In this document: positions 24,610-33,263 of the stretch, in pieces | Layout: each line of letters begins with the position of its first letter | How positions within the stretch are numbered: position 1 is the first letter of the stretch | DNA from: Methylobacterium sp. GXS13 | GTDB lineage: Bacteria; Pseudomonadota; Alphaproteobacteria; Rhizobiales; Beijerinckiaceae | Length of the DNA: 64,000 bases | NCBI RefSeq assembly: GCF_001455965.1 | Contig: NZ_LKKO01000013.1 | Location: 1 to 64,000, forward strand | Direction: 5' to 3' | Made by a program: the position numbers and the translations under genes | The notes under the pieces: model-generated | The model's database searches: none | Seen by the model: the letters and a program-made list of their open reading frames with translations, nothing else | Told to the model about the DNA's origin: nothing

Positions 24610-25500
24610 ATGCCCACCCTCTCAGGCAATTCCCCCCGCACCGCCAGCGCCCTGCCGGTGCTGTTCGTCCCGATCTGGGCGACCGGCTTCATCTCCGCCC
24701 GGGCCGTGATCCCGCACGCCGATCCGCTGGGCTTCACGGCGGTCCGGTTCACCGGGGTCGCCGTGCTGCTGGCTTTGATCGCGGCGGCCTCCCGGGTGCG
24801 TTGGCCCGGGACCCGGGCGGGCTGGCGCGATCCCATGGTGGCGGGCTTCCTGATGCAGGGGATCTACCTGTCGGGGGTGTTCTGGGCTGTGAGCCGGGGG
24901 CTCCCGGCCGGGATCGCCGCCCTGGTCGGCAGCCTCCAGCCGCTGCTGACGGCGCTCCTGGCGGGGCCGCTGCTCGGCGAGCGCGTCAGCGGCCGGCGGG
25001 CGCTGGGGATCCTGCTGGGTTTTGCCGGGGCCGGTCTGGTGCTCGCCCCCAAGCTCGGCGCCGCCGACCCGTCCGGGATCCCGCCGGTGGCCCTGGCGGT
25101 CAGCCTGGTGGCGGTCCTGGCCCTGACGCTCGGCACCCTCTGGCAGAAGCGCACCGGCGGCGGCGGCGACCTCCTGGTCAACGCGACGCTGCAATTCGTG
25201 GGCGGGATGGCCTGCGCGATCCCGCTGGCGCTGGCCTTCGGCCATGCGACGATCGACCCGGTGGCGCCGCTCTGGCTCGGGCTCGCCTGGGCGATCCTGG
25301 TGAACTCGGTGGCCGGGATCCTGCTGCTGCTGGCGCTCACCCGGCGGGGCGCGGTGGCGGGCGTCGCCGCCCTGTTCTTCCTGGTCCCGCCGGTCGCGGC
25401 CCTGTTGGGCTACCTGCTGTTCGGCGAGGTGCTGACCCTGGCCCAGGGTGCCGGGATGGCGGTGGCGGCGCTCGGCGTGGCGGTGGCGAGCCGCGCCTGA
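24610..25500 (+). CDS. EamA/DMT-family transporter
   Basis: 296 residues with ten hydrophobic helices in two EamA repeats. Typical blocks are ALPVLFVPIWATGFISARAV at the N-terminus, GLPAGIAALVGSLQPLLTAL ending repeat 1, and GVAALFFLVPPVAALLGYLL before FGEVLTLAQ in repeat 2. Members export amino acids, metabolites or drugs from the cytoplasm; the substrate cannot be told. The ATG at 24610 starts just before the first helix; an ATG at 24520 adds a non-family tail. It is divergent from yihY. Confidence 0.88.
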   Translation: MPTLSGNSPRTASALPVLFVPIWATGFISARAVIPHADPLGFTAVRFTGVAVLLALIAAASRVRWPGTRAGWRDPMVAGFLMQGIYLSGVFWAVSRGLPAGIAALVGSLQPLLTALLAGPLLGERVSGRRALGILLGFAGAGLVLAPKLGAADPSGIPPVALAVSLVAVLALTLGTLWQKRTGGGGDLLVNATLQFVGGMACAIPLALAFGHATIDPVAPLWLGLAWAILVNSVAGILLLLALTRRGAVAGVAALFFLVPPVAALLGYLLFGEVLTLAQGAGMAVAALGVAVASRA

Positions 25501-25598
25501 GCCGCCGGCCCTGCGACTGAAGGCCCGGAAACTCTTCCTCGATTCGCGGTTTGGTGCGCGGGCCACGATGGCTCGGGCCGCCACCGGGAGACGCGAGG

Positions 25599-27149
25599 AT
25601 GGATCAGGACAAGCCTCGCGAGATCCGCCTCGCCCTCGAAGCGATCCCCCTCGGCGACAAGGCCGAGGGCAAGGCCGGCGAGGACGCGGTGCTGTTCGTG
25701 CGCGATGCCGACGGCGTGCGCGCCTTTCAGGCCAAGTGCCCGCATCTCGGAGCGCCGCTGGCCAAGGGCGAGATCTGCGGCGGCCGGCTTTACTGCCCGT
25801 GGCACAAGGCGGCCTTCGCGCTCGCCGACGGCAGCCTGGAGGAGCCGCCGGCCCTGGCGGCACTGACCCGCTATCCTGTTCGGATCGAGGGCGGCGAGGC
25901 GGTGGCGACGCTGACCCCCGAGCCTGCCCCGACCAAGCGGGCCGGGACGGCCGTCGGGAAAGTCCTGATCGTCGGCACCGGCGCGGCGGCGGCCGCCTGC
26001 GTGACCACGCTCCGGCGCGAGGGTTTTTCGGGCGCGATCACCATGGTTGGTCGCGAGCTCCCGCCACCTTACGACCGGACCAAGCTGTCCAAGCAGTTCC
26101 TGGCCAAGCCGACGCCCCCCGAGAAGACCCTGCTGGAGCCGGATTTCACCGCTGCGCACCATGTCGAGCGGATCGAGGCCGAGGCGACCCGGATCGAGCC
26201 GGCTGCCCGCAGCGTCACCCTTGCAGACGGGCGCGTGCTCACCGGCGACGCGCTGCTGATCGCCACGGGCAGCCGCGCGGTGGTGCCGGATTTCGAGGGG
26301 ACGGACCTCGCGGGTGTCATGACGTTGCGCAGCCTCGACGACGCAGTGCGGTTGAGCGACGCGGCGGAGCACGGCAAGCGCGTGGTGGTGATCGGGGCCG
26401 GCTTCATCGGCCTGGAGGCGGCGGCCTTCCTGACCAAGCGCGGCCTGTCCGTGACGGTACTGTCCCGCGAGGCCGTGCCCTTCGCCAAGCGCTTCGGCGA
26501 GGCGGTGGGGACGGCGCTGAAGCGCTACCATGCTGGCAACGGCGTGACCTTCGTAACGGGACAGGTCGCGCGGATCGCCGGCAACGGATCCGTTGAGGCG
26601 GTCGAGACGGAGGACGGCGCGCGGCTGCCAGCCGACATCGTGCTGATCGGCGCCGGCGCCGCGCCGGAGACCGCGGTCGTCGCCGGGGTGGAGCCGGACG
26701 AGCACGGCGGCCTGCCGGTCGGTGCCGATCTGAAGCTCGCCGACGGCGTGTGGATCGCGGGCGACATCGCGGCCTTCCCGGAGCGCGGCAGCGGGCTCAC
26801 CGCCCGGATCGAGCACTGGCGGCTGGCCCAGCAGCATGGGACCCACGCGGCCCAGGCGATCCTGGGTGCGACGGAGGCGTTCTCCGGCGTGCCGTTCTTC
26901 TGGAGCAACCAGGGCGACAAGCGCCTGGATTACGGCGGCTACGCGCCAGATTTCGACCGGCTCATCCTGCAGGGCGATCCGGAGGCCCTGGACTTCATCG
27001 CCTACTACGTCCGTGAGAACCGGGCCGTGGCCGCCTGCAGCATTGGGCGCAACCCGGCCTTCACCGCCTTCCTGCACCTGTTGGGCGAGGACAGGGTGCC
27101 GAGCCCGGAGGCGATCGAAGCCGGCGCGGATCTCCCCGCGCTGGTGTGA
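25599..27149 (+). CDS. Rieske [2Fe-2S]-ferredoxin/NAD(P)H reductase fusion (AIF-like)
   Basis: 516 residues. Residues 1-110 form a Rieske domain with CPHLGAPL and YCPWHKAAF (C-x-H and C-x2-H ligands to the 2Fe-2S cluster). Residues 120-430 are an FAD/NAD reductase with glycine loops VLIVGTGAAAAACV and VVVIGAGFIGLEAA and the FAD block VWIAGDIAAF. The C-terminal 85 residues are the reductase dimer domain. The architecture is like AIFL/AIFM3-type proteins and dioxygenase reductase partners. The ATG at 25599 is preceded by GCGAGG. It starts 98 bases after the EamA gene; its electron partner is not in the window. Confidence 0.9.
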   Translation: MDQDKPREIRLALEAIPLGDKAEGKAGEDAVLFVRDADGVRAFQAKCPHLGAPLAKGEICGGRLYCPWHKAAFALADGSLEEPPALAALTRYPVRIEGGEAVATLTPEPAPTKRAGTAVGKVLIVGTGAAAAACVTTLRREGFSGAITMVGRELPPPYDRTKLSKQFLAKPTPPEKTLLEPDFTAAHHVERIEAEATRIEPAARSVTLADGRVLTGDALLIATGSRAVVPDFEGTDLAGVMTLRSLDDAVRLSDAAEHGKRVVVIGAGFIGLEAAAFLTKRGLSVTVLSREAVPFAKRFGEAVGTALKRYHAGNGVTFVTGQVARIAGNGSVEAVETEDGARLPADIVLIGAGAAPETAVVAGVEPDEHGGLPVGADLKLADGVWIAGDIAAFPERGSGLTARIEHWRLAQQHGTHAAQAILGATEAFSGVPFFWSNQGDKRLDYGGYAPDFDRLILQGDPEALDFIAYYVRENRAVAACSIGRNPAFTAFLHLLGEDRVPSPEAIEAGADLPALV

Positions 27150-27342
27150 CCCCCGGCTTCGCTGCGTGCCGTCTTCGCGCGCGGCGATGAGCCCCAGGAC
27201 AGTACGCGGCCGATTGACGTAGCGGTACTGAGTCAAATCGTCGGGACGGGCGCCTTCATGTCGAAGGAACCAGTTCTGGCGGTCGATCCTTCAGTAAAAC
27301 GCTGCCCGCCGTCAGAGAAGCTGGGCCATCCTGGGAGGCATC

Positions 27343-27549
27343 ATGAATTCGATTGTCGTCGTCGCGCTGATCTGTGCCGCCTCCGTCCAGGCCCCGGATT
27401 GCTCGCGCGACACCGCTTTGGACGTGATCACCGGCCCGGCCCACACGCTTCAGGAATGCCTGATCCAGGGACCGGTGCTGGCTGCCAATTCCGGTTTCAC
27501 GGGTGAGGGCGGCGCCTACGTGAAGACCCGCTGCGAGCAGAAGCGCTGA
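27343..27549 (+). CDS. Small secreted protein, 68 aa
   Basis: No family recognised. A good ribosome site (GGGAGGCATC) precedes the ATG at 27343. Residues 1-17 (NSIVVVALICAASVQA) form a short signal peptide. The mature part has three or four cysteines (PDCSRD, QECLIQ and TRCEQKR) and is polar. Its size and cysteine spacing resemble other small envelope proteins of this genus. It stands alone between the Rieske reductase and mcd. Confidence 0.55.
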   Translation: MNSIVVVALICAASVQAPDCSRDTALDVITGPAHTLQECLIQGPVLAANSGFTGEGGAYVKTRCEQKR

Positions 27550-27757
27550 GCCGGACGCGTTCCAGACGAACAAGCCTACGGCTGATCAGTCTCCGGCGCG
27601 AGGCGCGGTCTGGGGCCAGACCGGCCTCGACTGCGAAGGACCGTACGTCGTTCCCTTCAACTTGAGTTCAAGACGCGACAAATGAAATCTGCTTCGGCCT
27701 TGGCGTCGGACGGGTTAGAAGTCACGATCCAATAAAACGCCACGCGAGCAAAAAATC

Positions 27758-29440
27758 ATGTCCGCATCCCCCGCCATCCAGACCGAGCCGCAGGACGTCG
27801 TCAGCCTCACCAAGGCTGCTGGCGAGAGCGCGAAGGCCCTCGTGGCCGAGGCCACGCGCCGGGTGCGGACCCGCATCCTCGGCACGGATGGGCGGATCGA
27901 TGCGGGCAAGCTTGAGGCTCAGCAGCATGCCGCCCACGGGCTGGCCTGGCTCGCGACCTACGCGGAGGCGGTGGCCGAACTCGGCGGCTATGCCGAGCGC
28001 CTGCAGGCGGAGGGACGGTTCGGCGAGACCGAGACGCTGCTCGTGCGGATCGGCGCCGGCGAGTATCTCGACCAGCTGTTCTCCGGCATCCCGATGAGCC
28101 AGGGCGAGATGGTCCGTCCGATCGGATCGCTCGGTCTCTCGGCCAAGGAGGTGGCGCAGTACCGCACCGACGCAATCGAGACGCTGATTGCCGAGGGCAA
28201 CACCCCGGAGCACCGCGCCGCCCTGGTGGCGCTGATGCGCGAGGGCGGCGGCTCGGCCACCGTCGGTGCCTCAGGCCTCGACGAGGACATGGAGGCGATC
28301 CGGTCCGAGATGCGCCGCTTCGGCAAGGCCGAGGTGGTCGAGCAGGCGCATGAGTGGCACCTGAAGAACGAATACATCCCCATGGAGGTCGTCACCAAGA
28401 TGGCCGAGCTGGGCGTGTTCGGCCTCACCATCCCGGAGGAATACGGCGGCATGGGTCTGCCCAAGACCGCCATGTGCGTGGTCTCGGAGGAGCTGTCCCG
28501 GGCCTATATCGGCGTCGGCTCGCTCGGCACCCGCTCGGAGATCGCCGCGGAGCTGATCCTGTGCGGCGGTACCGAGGAGCAGAAGCACCGCTTCCTGCCG
28601 AAGATCGCCAGCGGCGACATCCTGCCGACCGCCGTCTTCACCGAGCCGAACACGGGTTCGGACCTGGCCAGCCTGCGCACCAAAGCGGTGAAGGAGGGCG
28701 AGGTCTGGAAGATAACGGGCAACAAGACTTGGATCACCCATCCGGTCCGGGCCGACATCATGACCGTGCTGGTGCGGACCAAGCCCGAGGAGAAGGGCCA
28801 TCGCGGCCTCTCGATGCTGATCGCCGAGAAGCCCCGGGGCACGGACGAAGAGCCGTTCCCAGTCCAGGGCCTGTCGGGCGGCGAGATCGAGGTGCTCGGC
28901 TACCGGGGCATGAAGGAGTACGAGCTGGCCTTCGAGGGGTTCGAGGTGCCCGGCGGCAACCTGCTCGGCGAGGTCGAGGGCAAGGGCTTCGCCCAGCTGA
29001 TGCAGACCTTCGAGTCGGCCCGGATCCAGACCGCGGCCCGGGCCATCGGCGTCGCCCAGTCGGCCCTCGACGTGGGGCTGCGCTACGCCGAGGAGCGGGT
29101 CCAGTTCGGCAAGGCGCTGGTCAGCTTCCCGCGGGTGGCCGACAAGCTCGCCATGATGGCGGTGGAGATCAACATCGCCCGCCAGCTGACCTACTTCTCG
29201 GCCCGCGAGAAGGATGCCGGCAAGCGCTGCGACCTGGAGGCCGGAATGGCCAAGCTGCTGGGTGCCCGGGTCGCTTGGGCGGCTGCCGACAACGCGCTCC
29301 AGATCCACGGCGGCAACGGCTTCGCGCTGGAATACCCGGTCAGCCGGATCCTGTGCGATGCTCGCATCCTGTCGATCTTCGAGGGCGCCGCGGAGATCCA
29401 GGCTCAGGTCATTGCCCGGCGGCTGCTCGAAGCCGCCTGA
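27758..29440 (+). CDS. mcd: (2S)-methylsuccinyl-CoA dehydrogenase
   Basis: 560 residues. It is an FAD acyl-CoA dehydrogenase with an extra N-terminal region of about 170 residues (HAAHGLAWLATYAEAVAELG, IGAGEYLDQLFSGIPMSQGE), which is diagnostic of Mcd. The dehydrogenase core has FTEPNTGSDLASLRTKAV, TGNKTWITHP, YRGMKEYELAFEGFEVP and the C-terminal block with the catalytic Glu in ILSIFEGAAEIQ (about residue 542). Mcd oxidises (2S)-methylsuccinyl-CoA to mesaconyl-CoA in the ethylmalonyl-CoA pathway, which regenerates glyoxylate in methylotrophs without isocitrate lyase. In Methylobacterium the gene was first named ibd2. It stands alone here; electrons pass to ETF. Confidence 0.93.
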   Translation: MSASPAIQTEPQDVVSLTKAAGESAKALVAEATRRVRTRILGTDGRIDAGKLEAQQHAAHGLAWLATYAEAVAELGGYAERLQAEGRFGETETLLVRIGAGEYLDQLFSGIPMSQGEMVRPIGSLGLSAKEVAQYRTDAIETLIAEGNTPEHRAALVALMREGGGSATVGASGLDEDMEAIRSEMRRFGKAEVVEQAHEWHLKNEYIPMEVVTKMAELGVFGLTIPEEYGGMGLPKTAMCVVSEELSRAYIGVGSLGTRSEIAAELILCGGTEEQKHRFLPKIASGDILPTAVFTEPNTGSDLASLRTKAVKEGEVWKITGNKTWITHPVRADIMTVLVRTKPEEKGHRGLSMLIAEKPRGTDEEPFPVQGLSGGEIEVLGYRGMKEYELAFEGFEVPGGNLLGEVEGKGFAQLMQTFESARIQTAARAIGVAQSALDVGLRYAEERVQFGKALVSFPRVADKLAMMAVEINIARQLTYFSAREKDAGKRCDLEAGMAKLLGARVAWAAADNALQIHGGNGFALEYPVSRILCDARILSIFEGAAEIQAQVIARRLLEAA

Positions 29441-29459
29441 CGGATCAGGAACTGAAAGG

Positions 29460-29510
29460 CTCGGGGGCTCTGCCCCCGAACCCCGCCAAAGGGCTGAGCC
29501 CTTTGGGAAC
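29460..29510. repeat. Two-hairpin modular repeat (C-D units)
   Basis: TCGGGGGCtctGCCCCCGA and CCAAAGGGCtgaGCCCTTTGG, between the convergent mcd and 59-residue genes. Same family as 17212-17260. Confidence 0.75.
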
Positions 29511-29513
29511 CCG

Positions 29514-29693
29514 CTACTTCGTGATCTTGACCGAGACCGGGTCGCTCGAAGGGAACGTCTCCTCAAGGGCGTCGTCGAGGCGCTCGTCCATCTTCTCCTG
29601 CTTGTTGGCGGGATTAGCCTTGTCGTCCGGCTTGGCGCTGCCCTGCTGGAAGCCGGGCTTGGTCTCGTTCTTCAGCTTGTGGTCGTCGGCCAT
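29514..29693 (-). CDS. Small acidic/charged protein, 59 aa
   Basis: The protein reads MADDHKLKNETKPGFQQGSA at the start and ends with RLDDALEETFPSSDPVSVKI and TK. The motif ALEETFPxSDPxS is shared by many small alphaproteobacterial proteins of unknown function, several of them stress-related. It is hydrophilic, without signal peptide or membrane helix, and probably disordered except near the motif. The ATG at 29693 is favoured because upstream in-frame residues are Arg-rich and unlike any family. It ends against the hairpin repeat. Confidence 0.65.
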   Translation of the reverse strand: MADDHKLKNETKPGFQQGSAKPDDKANPANKQEKMDERLDDALEETFPSSDPVSVKITK

Positions 29694-29806
29694 GTCTGTC
29701 GCTCGTCCGTGACGGGTGCACGCTCGGTGCCTGTGCGCGTCAACGCGACGGAGCCCGGGTGTTTCCGGTTCTTTCGATCGCAAAGGGTGTCAATCGGGCT
29801 GTCGCG

Positions 29807-31096
29807 TCAGGCCGTCACCACCGCCCGGCCGGCCGATAGCCGCGCCGCCCGGCCTGGCGCAGACGCCTCACGCATCACGGTGTCGTAGACGCTGGTCAGC
29901 CGATCGAGATGGACCTCCGGGGTCAGGGGCGCGGTCCAGTAGCGGGCATGCGCTGCCCGAGCCATCCGGCCGGCGAGGGAGTCGTCGGACAGGCGGCGGA
30001 GATGGGCGGCGAGCGCATCGGGATCGCCCGAGCGGAACCAGAAGCCGGTTTCGCCGTCGACCACCGCTTCCCGGCCCGCGCAGGCATCGCTGACGACCAC
30101 CGGGGTGCCGCAGGCGAGCGCCTCGTAGACGGTAAGCGGCTGACCCTCGTACCAGACGCTCGGGAACACCAGCGCCCGGGCTTCTCGCATCAACGCCTGC
30201 ACGGTGGCGGGAGAGGGCCAGCCCAGCATCACCGCCTCGGGATACCGGGCGGCGAGGTCGGCCCGCTCCGAGCCATCGCCGACGAACACCGCCCGCACCC
30301 CGGCCCGCCGAGCCGCCTCGGCGAAGATCGGCGCGCCCTTCTCGGTGGAGATCCGGCCGACGAACAAAAAGTCGCCCGGCGGGCCTTCGTGGACGGGCGC
30401 CTGCGTGACAGCGATCGGGTTGTCGACCCGATGGAATATGGTGCCGCCGGGCATCAGCGGCCGGACCACGCTCTCCTGCAGGTCGCTGATCGTGACGACG
30501 TGGGAGAACAAGTCCGGCAGCCGGGCGACATGCGTGAGCCCGGCATGGCGGATCATCCGGGCGACCTTGCGCGGGTAGCTGCGCGCGTCGCACTTCGCCA
30601 GGATGCAGGACGCCGACATCGGCACCCGGTGGCAGATCTTCTGTTCGGGATAGGCGTAGAATCCCCCGGTCGGGCAGACCAGGAAGAACTCGTGCATCGT
30701 GTAGAGGCACGGCAGGCCGGAGGCCCGCAGGGCGGGGCCGATGGCGGGCGACAGCGCCTTGGCGAAGGCGTGGACGTGGACCAGCGTGTCGCGCGGATCG
30801 CAGGCCGCGAGTTCGGCCGCCAGCGCGCGGGCTGCCGACCCGTTCCAGATCGCCTGCGCCGCGAAAGCCAGTTTGCTCCGCGCCGTCGTGACATCGTCCT
30901 GATCCAGGCACACCACCCGGACGCCGGCGGCCTCCAGCCGGGGATCGACCGGACCCACCGCGGCGAACAGGCTGACGCGGAACCCGCGGGCGGCAAGCCC
31001 GAGGGCGGATTCGATCGCGACCTTGGCTTGGCCACCGTTGATCGCGGCGTGATCCGCGACGAGGACGACGTGCACGTCAGAAATTCCGCCGCTCAA
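29807..31096 (-). CDS. GT4-family glycosyltransferase
   Basis: 429 residues with the GT-B fold. The N-terminal domain starts VHVVLVADHAAINGGQAKVA, and the UDP-sugar binding C-terminal domain has FLFVGRISTEKGAPIFAEAA and the catalytic-site block PLTVYEALACGTPVVVSDAC, with EPxxR-like Glu residues nearby. GT4 retaining enzymes build capsular or exopolysaccharide and glycolipid sugars; donor and acceptor are unknown. Motif by motif it resembles the divergent neighbour at 31187, so the two look like inverted paralogs. Conserved cysteines around FFLVCPTGGFYAYPEQKICH, also seen in the neighbour region (YAMACPNGVYY), support common descent. Confidence 0.88.
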   Translation of the reverse strand: MSGGISDVHVVLVADHAAINGGQAKVAIESALGLAARGFRVSLFAAVGPVDPRLEAAGVRVVCLDQDDVTTARSKLAFAAQAIWNGSAARALAAELAACDPRDTLVHVHAFAKALSPAIGPALRASGLPCLYTMHEFFLVCPTGGFYAYPEQKICHRVPMSASCILAKCDARSYPRKVARMIRHAGLTHVARLPDLFSHVVTISDLQESVVRPLMPGGTIFHRVDNPIAVTQAPVHEGPPGDFLFVGRISTEKGAPIFAEAARRAGVRAVFVGDGSERADLAARYPEAVMLGWPSPATVQALMREARALVFPSVWYEGQPLTVYEALACGTPVVVSDACAGREAVVDGETGFWFRSGDPDALAAHLRRLSDDSLAGRMARAAHARYWTAPLTPEVHLDRLTSVYDTVMREASAPGRAARLSAGRAVVTA

Positions 31097-31186
31097 ATCC
31101 GGGACGAAAACCTGTAACGGCTGCCGGTTGATCCTCCGTAAACCCGCCTTGACTTACCGTCGCAGCAGTTCCAGCCGGTATGGTCC

Positions 31187-32440
31187 ATGCACGTCGTGAT
31201 CCTCGCCGAATTTGCGACCGCCAGCGGCGGGGCCGAGAAGGTCGCCCTGGAATCGGCCCGGCTGCTGGCCGAGGCCGGCCTGGCGATCACCTATGTCCAG
31301 GCGATCCCGAGCCCGGTCGATCCCCTGCTGGACCACCCAAACATCCGGCGGATCGAACTCGGGCTGCCCGACATCTGGACCCTGGGCCGTATCAAGGCGG
31401 CGGCCACCGGGATCTGGCACGCGGCTGCGGCGCGTGCCCTCGAGGGAGTGCTACGCGAGTTGCCGGCGGCGCCGGACTGCCTCCACCTGCACCAGTGGAC
31501 CCGCGCTCTGTCGCCGGCGATCTTCCCGGTCCTGTCCCGGCTCGGCGTGCCGGTGGTCGTCACCCTGCATGATTACGCCATGGCCTGTCCGAACGGGGTC
31601 TATTACCGGTTCGACCGGGGTGAGCCCTGCGGGCTGGCACCGCTAGGGCCCGCCTGCCTGGCCGCCCCCTGCGATCCTCACAGCCGGGTTCACAAGCTCG
31701 TGCGCGTCGCCCGCGCGGGGGCGCTCCGGCAAGCGCTTCATCGGCGCCCGCTCCATGTCGTCCATGTCTGCGACGCCAGCCGGCGGCGGCTCGGCGACCT
31801 GCTCGGCGGCTACGCCCTGACTCATCACCGCGTCGACAATCCGGTTCGGGTCGCGGACGGCCCGCCGGCCGATCCCGCCCGGGGCGATGCCATCGCGTAT
31901 GTCGGGCGCCTGACCCGGGAGAAGGGGGCCGATCTCGTGGCTGACGCCGCCCGGGCTGCCGGGCTCCCCGCCTTGTTCATCGGCGCCGGACCCCTGGAGG
32001 CGGAGCTGCGCGCCCGGCCCGGCGTCGAGGTGATCGGCTGGCAGGCACCCGATACCGTCTCGACGCTGTTACGCAGCCGTGCCCGAGCCCTCACTGCCCC
32101 GTCGCGTTGGTACGAGACCGGGCCCCTCACCGTCTACGAGGCCCTGGCGGCCGGCATCCCTGTGGTCGTCTCCGAACGGTCCGGGGCCGCCGAGAAAGTC
32201 CGGGACGGGCGGACCGGCTTCGTGGTCACCCCTGACATCGAAGCGCTGACGGCCGCCTTCTCGGCCCTGCGGGACGATGTTCGCGTCGGAACCCTCGGAG
32301 CGAATGCCCGAGCCCGGTTCCGCGCGGCACCGATGACGCTCGCCACGCATGCCGCCGCGCTTCGGTCCCTCTATGCCGGACTGGCCGGCACAGCCCCTGG
32401 TGCGATGCACCATAGACGGGCCGACGCCAGACCGGCCTGA
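31187..32440 (+). CDS. GT4-family glycosyltransferase (paralog of the 29807 gene)
   Basis: 417 residues with a GT-B fold. The N-terminal domain starts MHVVILAEFATASGGAEKVA and has TLHDYAMACPNGVYYRF. The C-terminal domain shows AYVGRLTREKGADLVADAAR and PLTVYEALAAGIPVVVSERS. It is divergent from the related gene at 29807-31096 across a 90-base gap that must hold both promoters. The pair probably adds sugars to the same surface polysaccharide or glycolipid, one being a duplicate of the other. No polymerase, flippase or sugar-nucleotide gene lies near. Codon use is native. Confidence 0.88.
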   Translation: MHVVILAEFATASGGAEKVALESARLLAEAGLAITYVQAIPSPVDPLLDHPNIRRIELGLPDIWTLGRIKAAATGIWHAAAARALEGVLRELPAAPDCLHLHQWTRALSPAIFPVLSRLGVPVVVTLHDYAMACPNGVYYRFDRGEPCGLAPLGPACLAAPCDPHSRVHKLVRVARAGALRQALHRRPLHVVHVCDASRRRLGDLLGGYALTHHRVDNPVRVADGPPADPARGDAIAYVGRLTREKGADLVADAARAAGLPALFIGAGPLEAELRARPGVEVIGWQAPDTVSTLLRSRARALTAPSRWYETGPLTVYEALAAGIPVVVSERSGAAEKVRDGRTGFVVTPDIEALTAAFSALRDDVRVGTLGANARARFRAAPMTLATHAAALRSLYAGLAGTAPGAMHHRRADARPA

Positions 32441-32756
32441 GGTCGGATTAGCAAGACTTCAGGACGCCCGCAGGCCTATAGACAGACGATCGGATTGATA
32501 TAGAGAGGCGTTCGATCGGTGCGACCACGCCACGACGGGACGTGCAATGGTCGAGCTTTATCATCAGCGATTGCGTTGGTGTTGATGCGACGTGACGACT
32601 GAGCGTATACCGAAATCCGGCATTTTATCGGGCCTTTCATGGCCCTGCTCCTCGCCCGATTATGCACTTGACTTCTTGTTGCACTGCAACATATACGGAC
32701 GCGTCACCGCGGACGCAGATCGGCGTCCCACCCGAGACAGCGTGCTGGAGACCCCG
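32441..32756. other. Intergenic region holding the phasin promoter
   Basis: 316 bases between the glycosyltransferase and phasin genes, more AT-rich than average in its middle (about 32500-32700). The promoter and operator described at 32668-32697 are its main content. No gene with family support is seen. Confidence 0.5.
32668..32697 (+). promoter_or_regulatory. Phasin promoter with putative PhaR operator
   Basis: TTGACT (32668-32673) and TATACG (32692-32697) are 18 bases apart. Between them lies the perfect palindrome GTTGCAcTGCAAC (32678-32690). It fits the TTGC-N3-GCAA / CTGC-N3-GCAG type of site bound by PhaR, the PHB-granule-sensing repressor of phasin genes in other alphaproteobacteria. 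It is the only such site seen near a phasin gene here. Confidence 0.6.
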
Positions 32757-33113
32757 ATGCAGACCCCGAACTTCGAGATCCCGAACGAGATGCGCGACTT
32801 CGCCGAGAAGAGCGTCGACCAGGCGCGCAACGCTGTCGGCACCATGATGGCGAACGCCATGAAGGCCGCCGAGCAGGCCCAGGTTTCGGGCCAGACCTTC
32901 CAGTCCACCATGACGGCGGCGGTCTCGAAGGGCTTCGAGCACGCACAGAACAACGCGAACGCGACCTTCGACTTCGCTCAGAAGCTGGCGCGCACCAAGG
33001 ACCTGCGCGAGGCGTTCGAGCTGCAGTCCGAGTTCGTCCGCAGCCAGTTCGCTGCCCTCCAGGCCCAGGCCAAGGATTTCGGCGCCCTCGCCCAGCAGAA
33101 CATCGCCCGCTGA
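32757..33113 (+). CDS. Phasin family protein
   Basis: 118 residues. The ATG at 32757 follows TGGAGACCCCG. The sequence fits the phasin family: FEIPNEMRDFAEKSVDQARN, amphipathic helices with NANATFDFAQKLARTKDLRE, and AFELQSEFVRSQFAALQAQA near the end. Phasins coat PHB granules and control their number and size. Upstream is a likely PhaR operator and downstream a second phasin-like gene, and phaZ lies nine kilobases away, all consistent with PHB storage. The length is typical of the short alphaproteobacterial class. Confidence 0.92.
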   Translation: MQTPNFEIPNEMRDFAEKSVDQARNAVGTMMANAMKAAEQAQVSGQTFQSTMTAAVSKGFEHAQNNANATFDFAQKLARTKDLREAFELQSEFVRSQFAALQAQAKDFGALAQQNIAR

Positions 33114-33263
33114 AGACCGACCGGTCCGCCGCCGGCGGATCGATTGAGGCGGCGCTCGGCCCGGAGGGCCGGGCGTCGTTGAACACAACAAACTGAAGAC
33201 GGTCTCTCCCTCCGGCCGCTGCTCCGTCAGGGAGCCCGACGCGGATGAGGAGGAGATCGCGCC

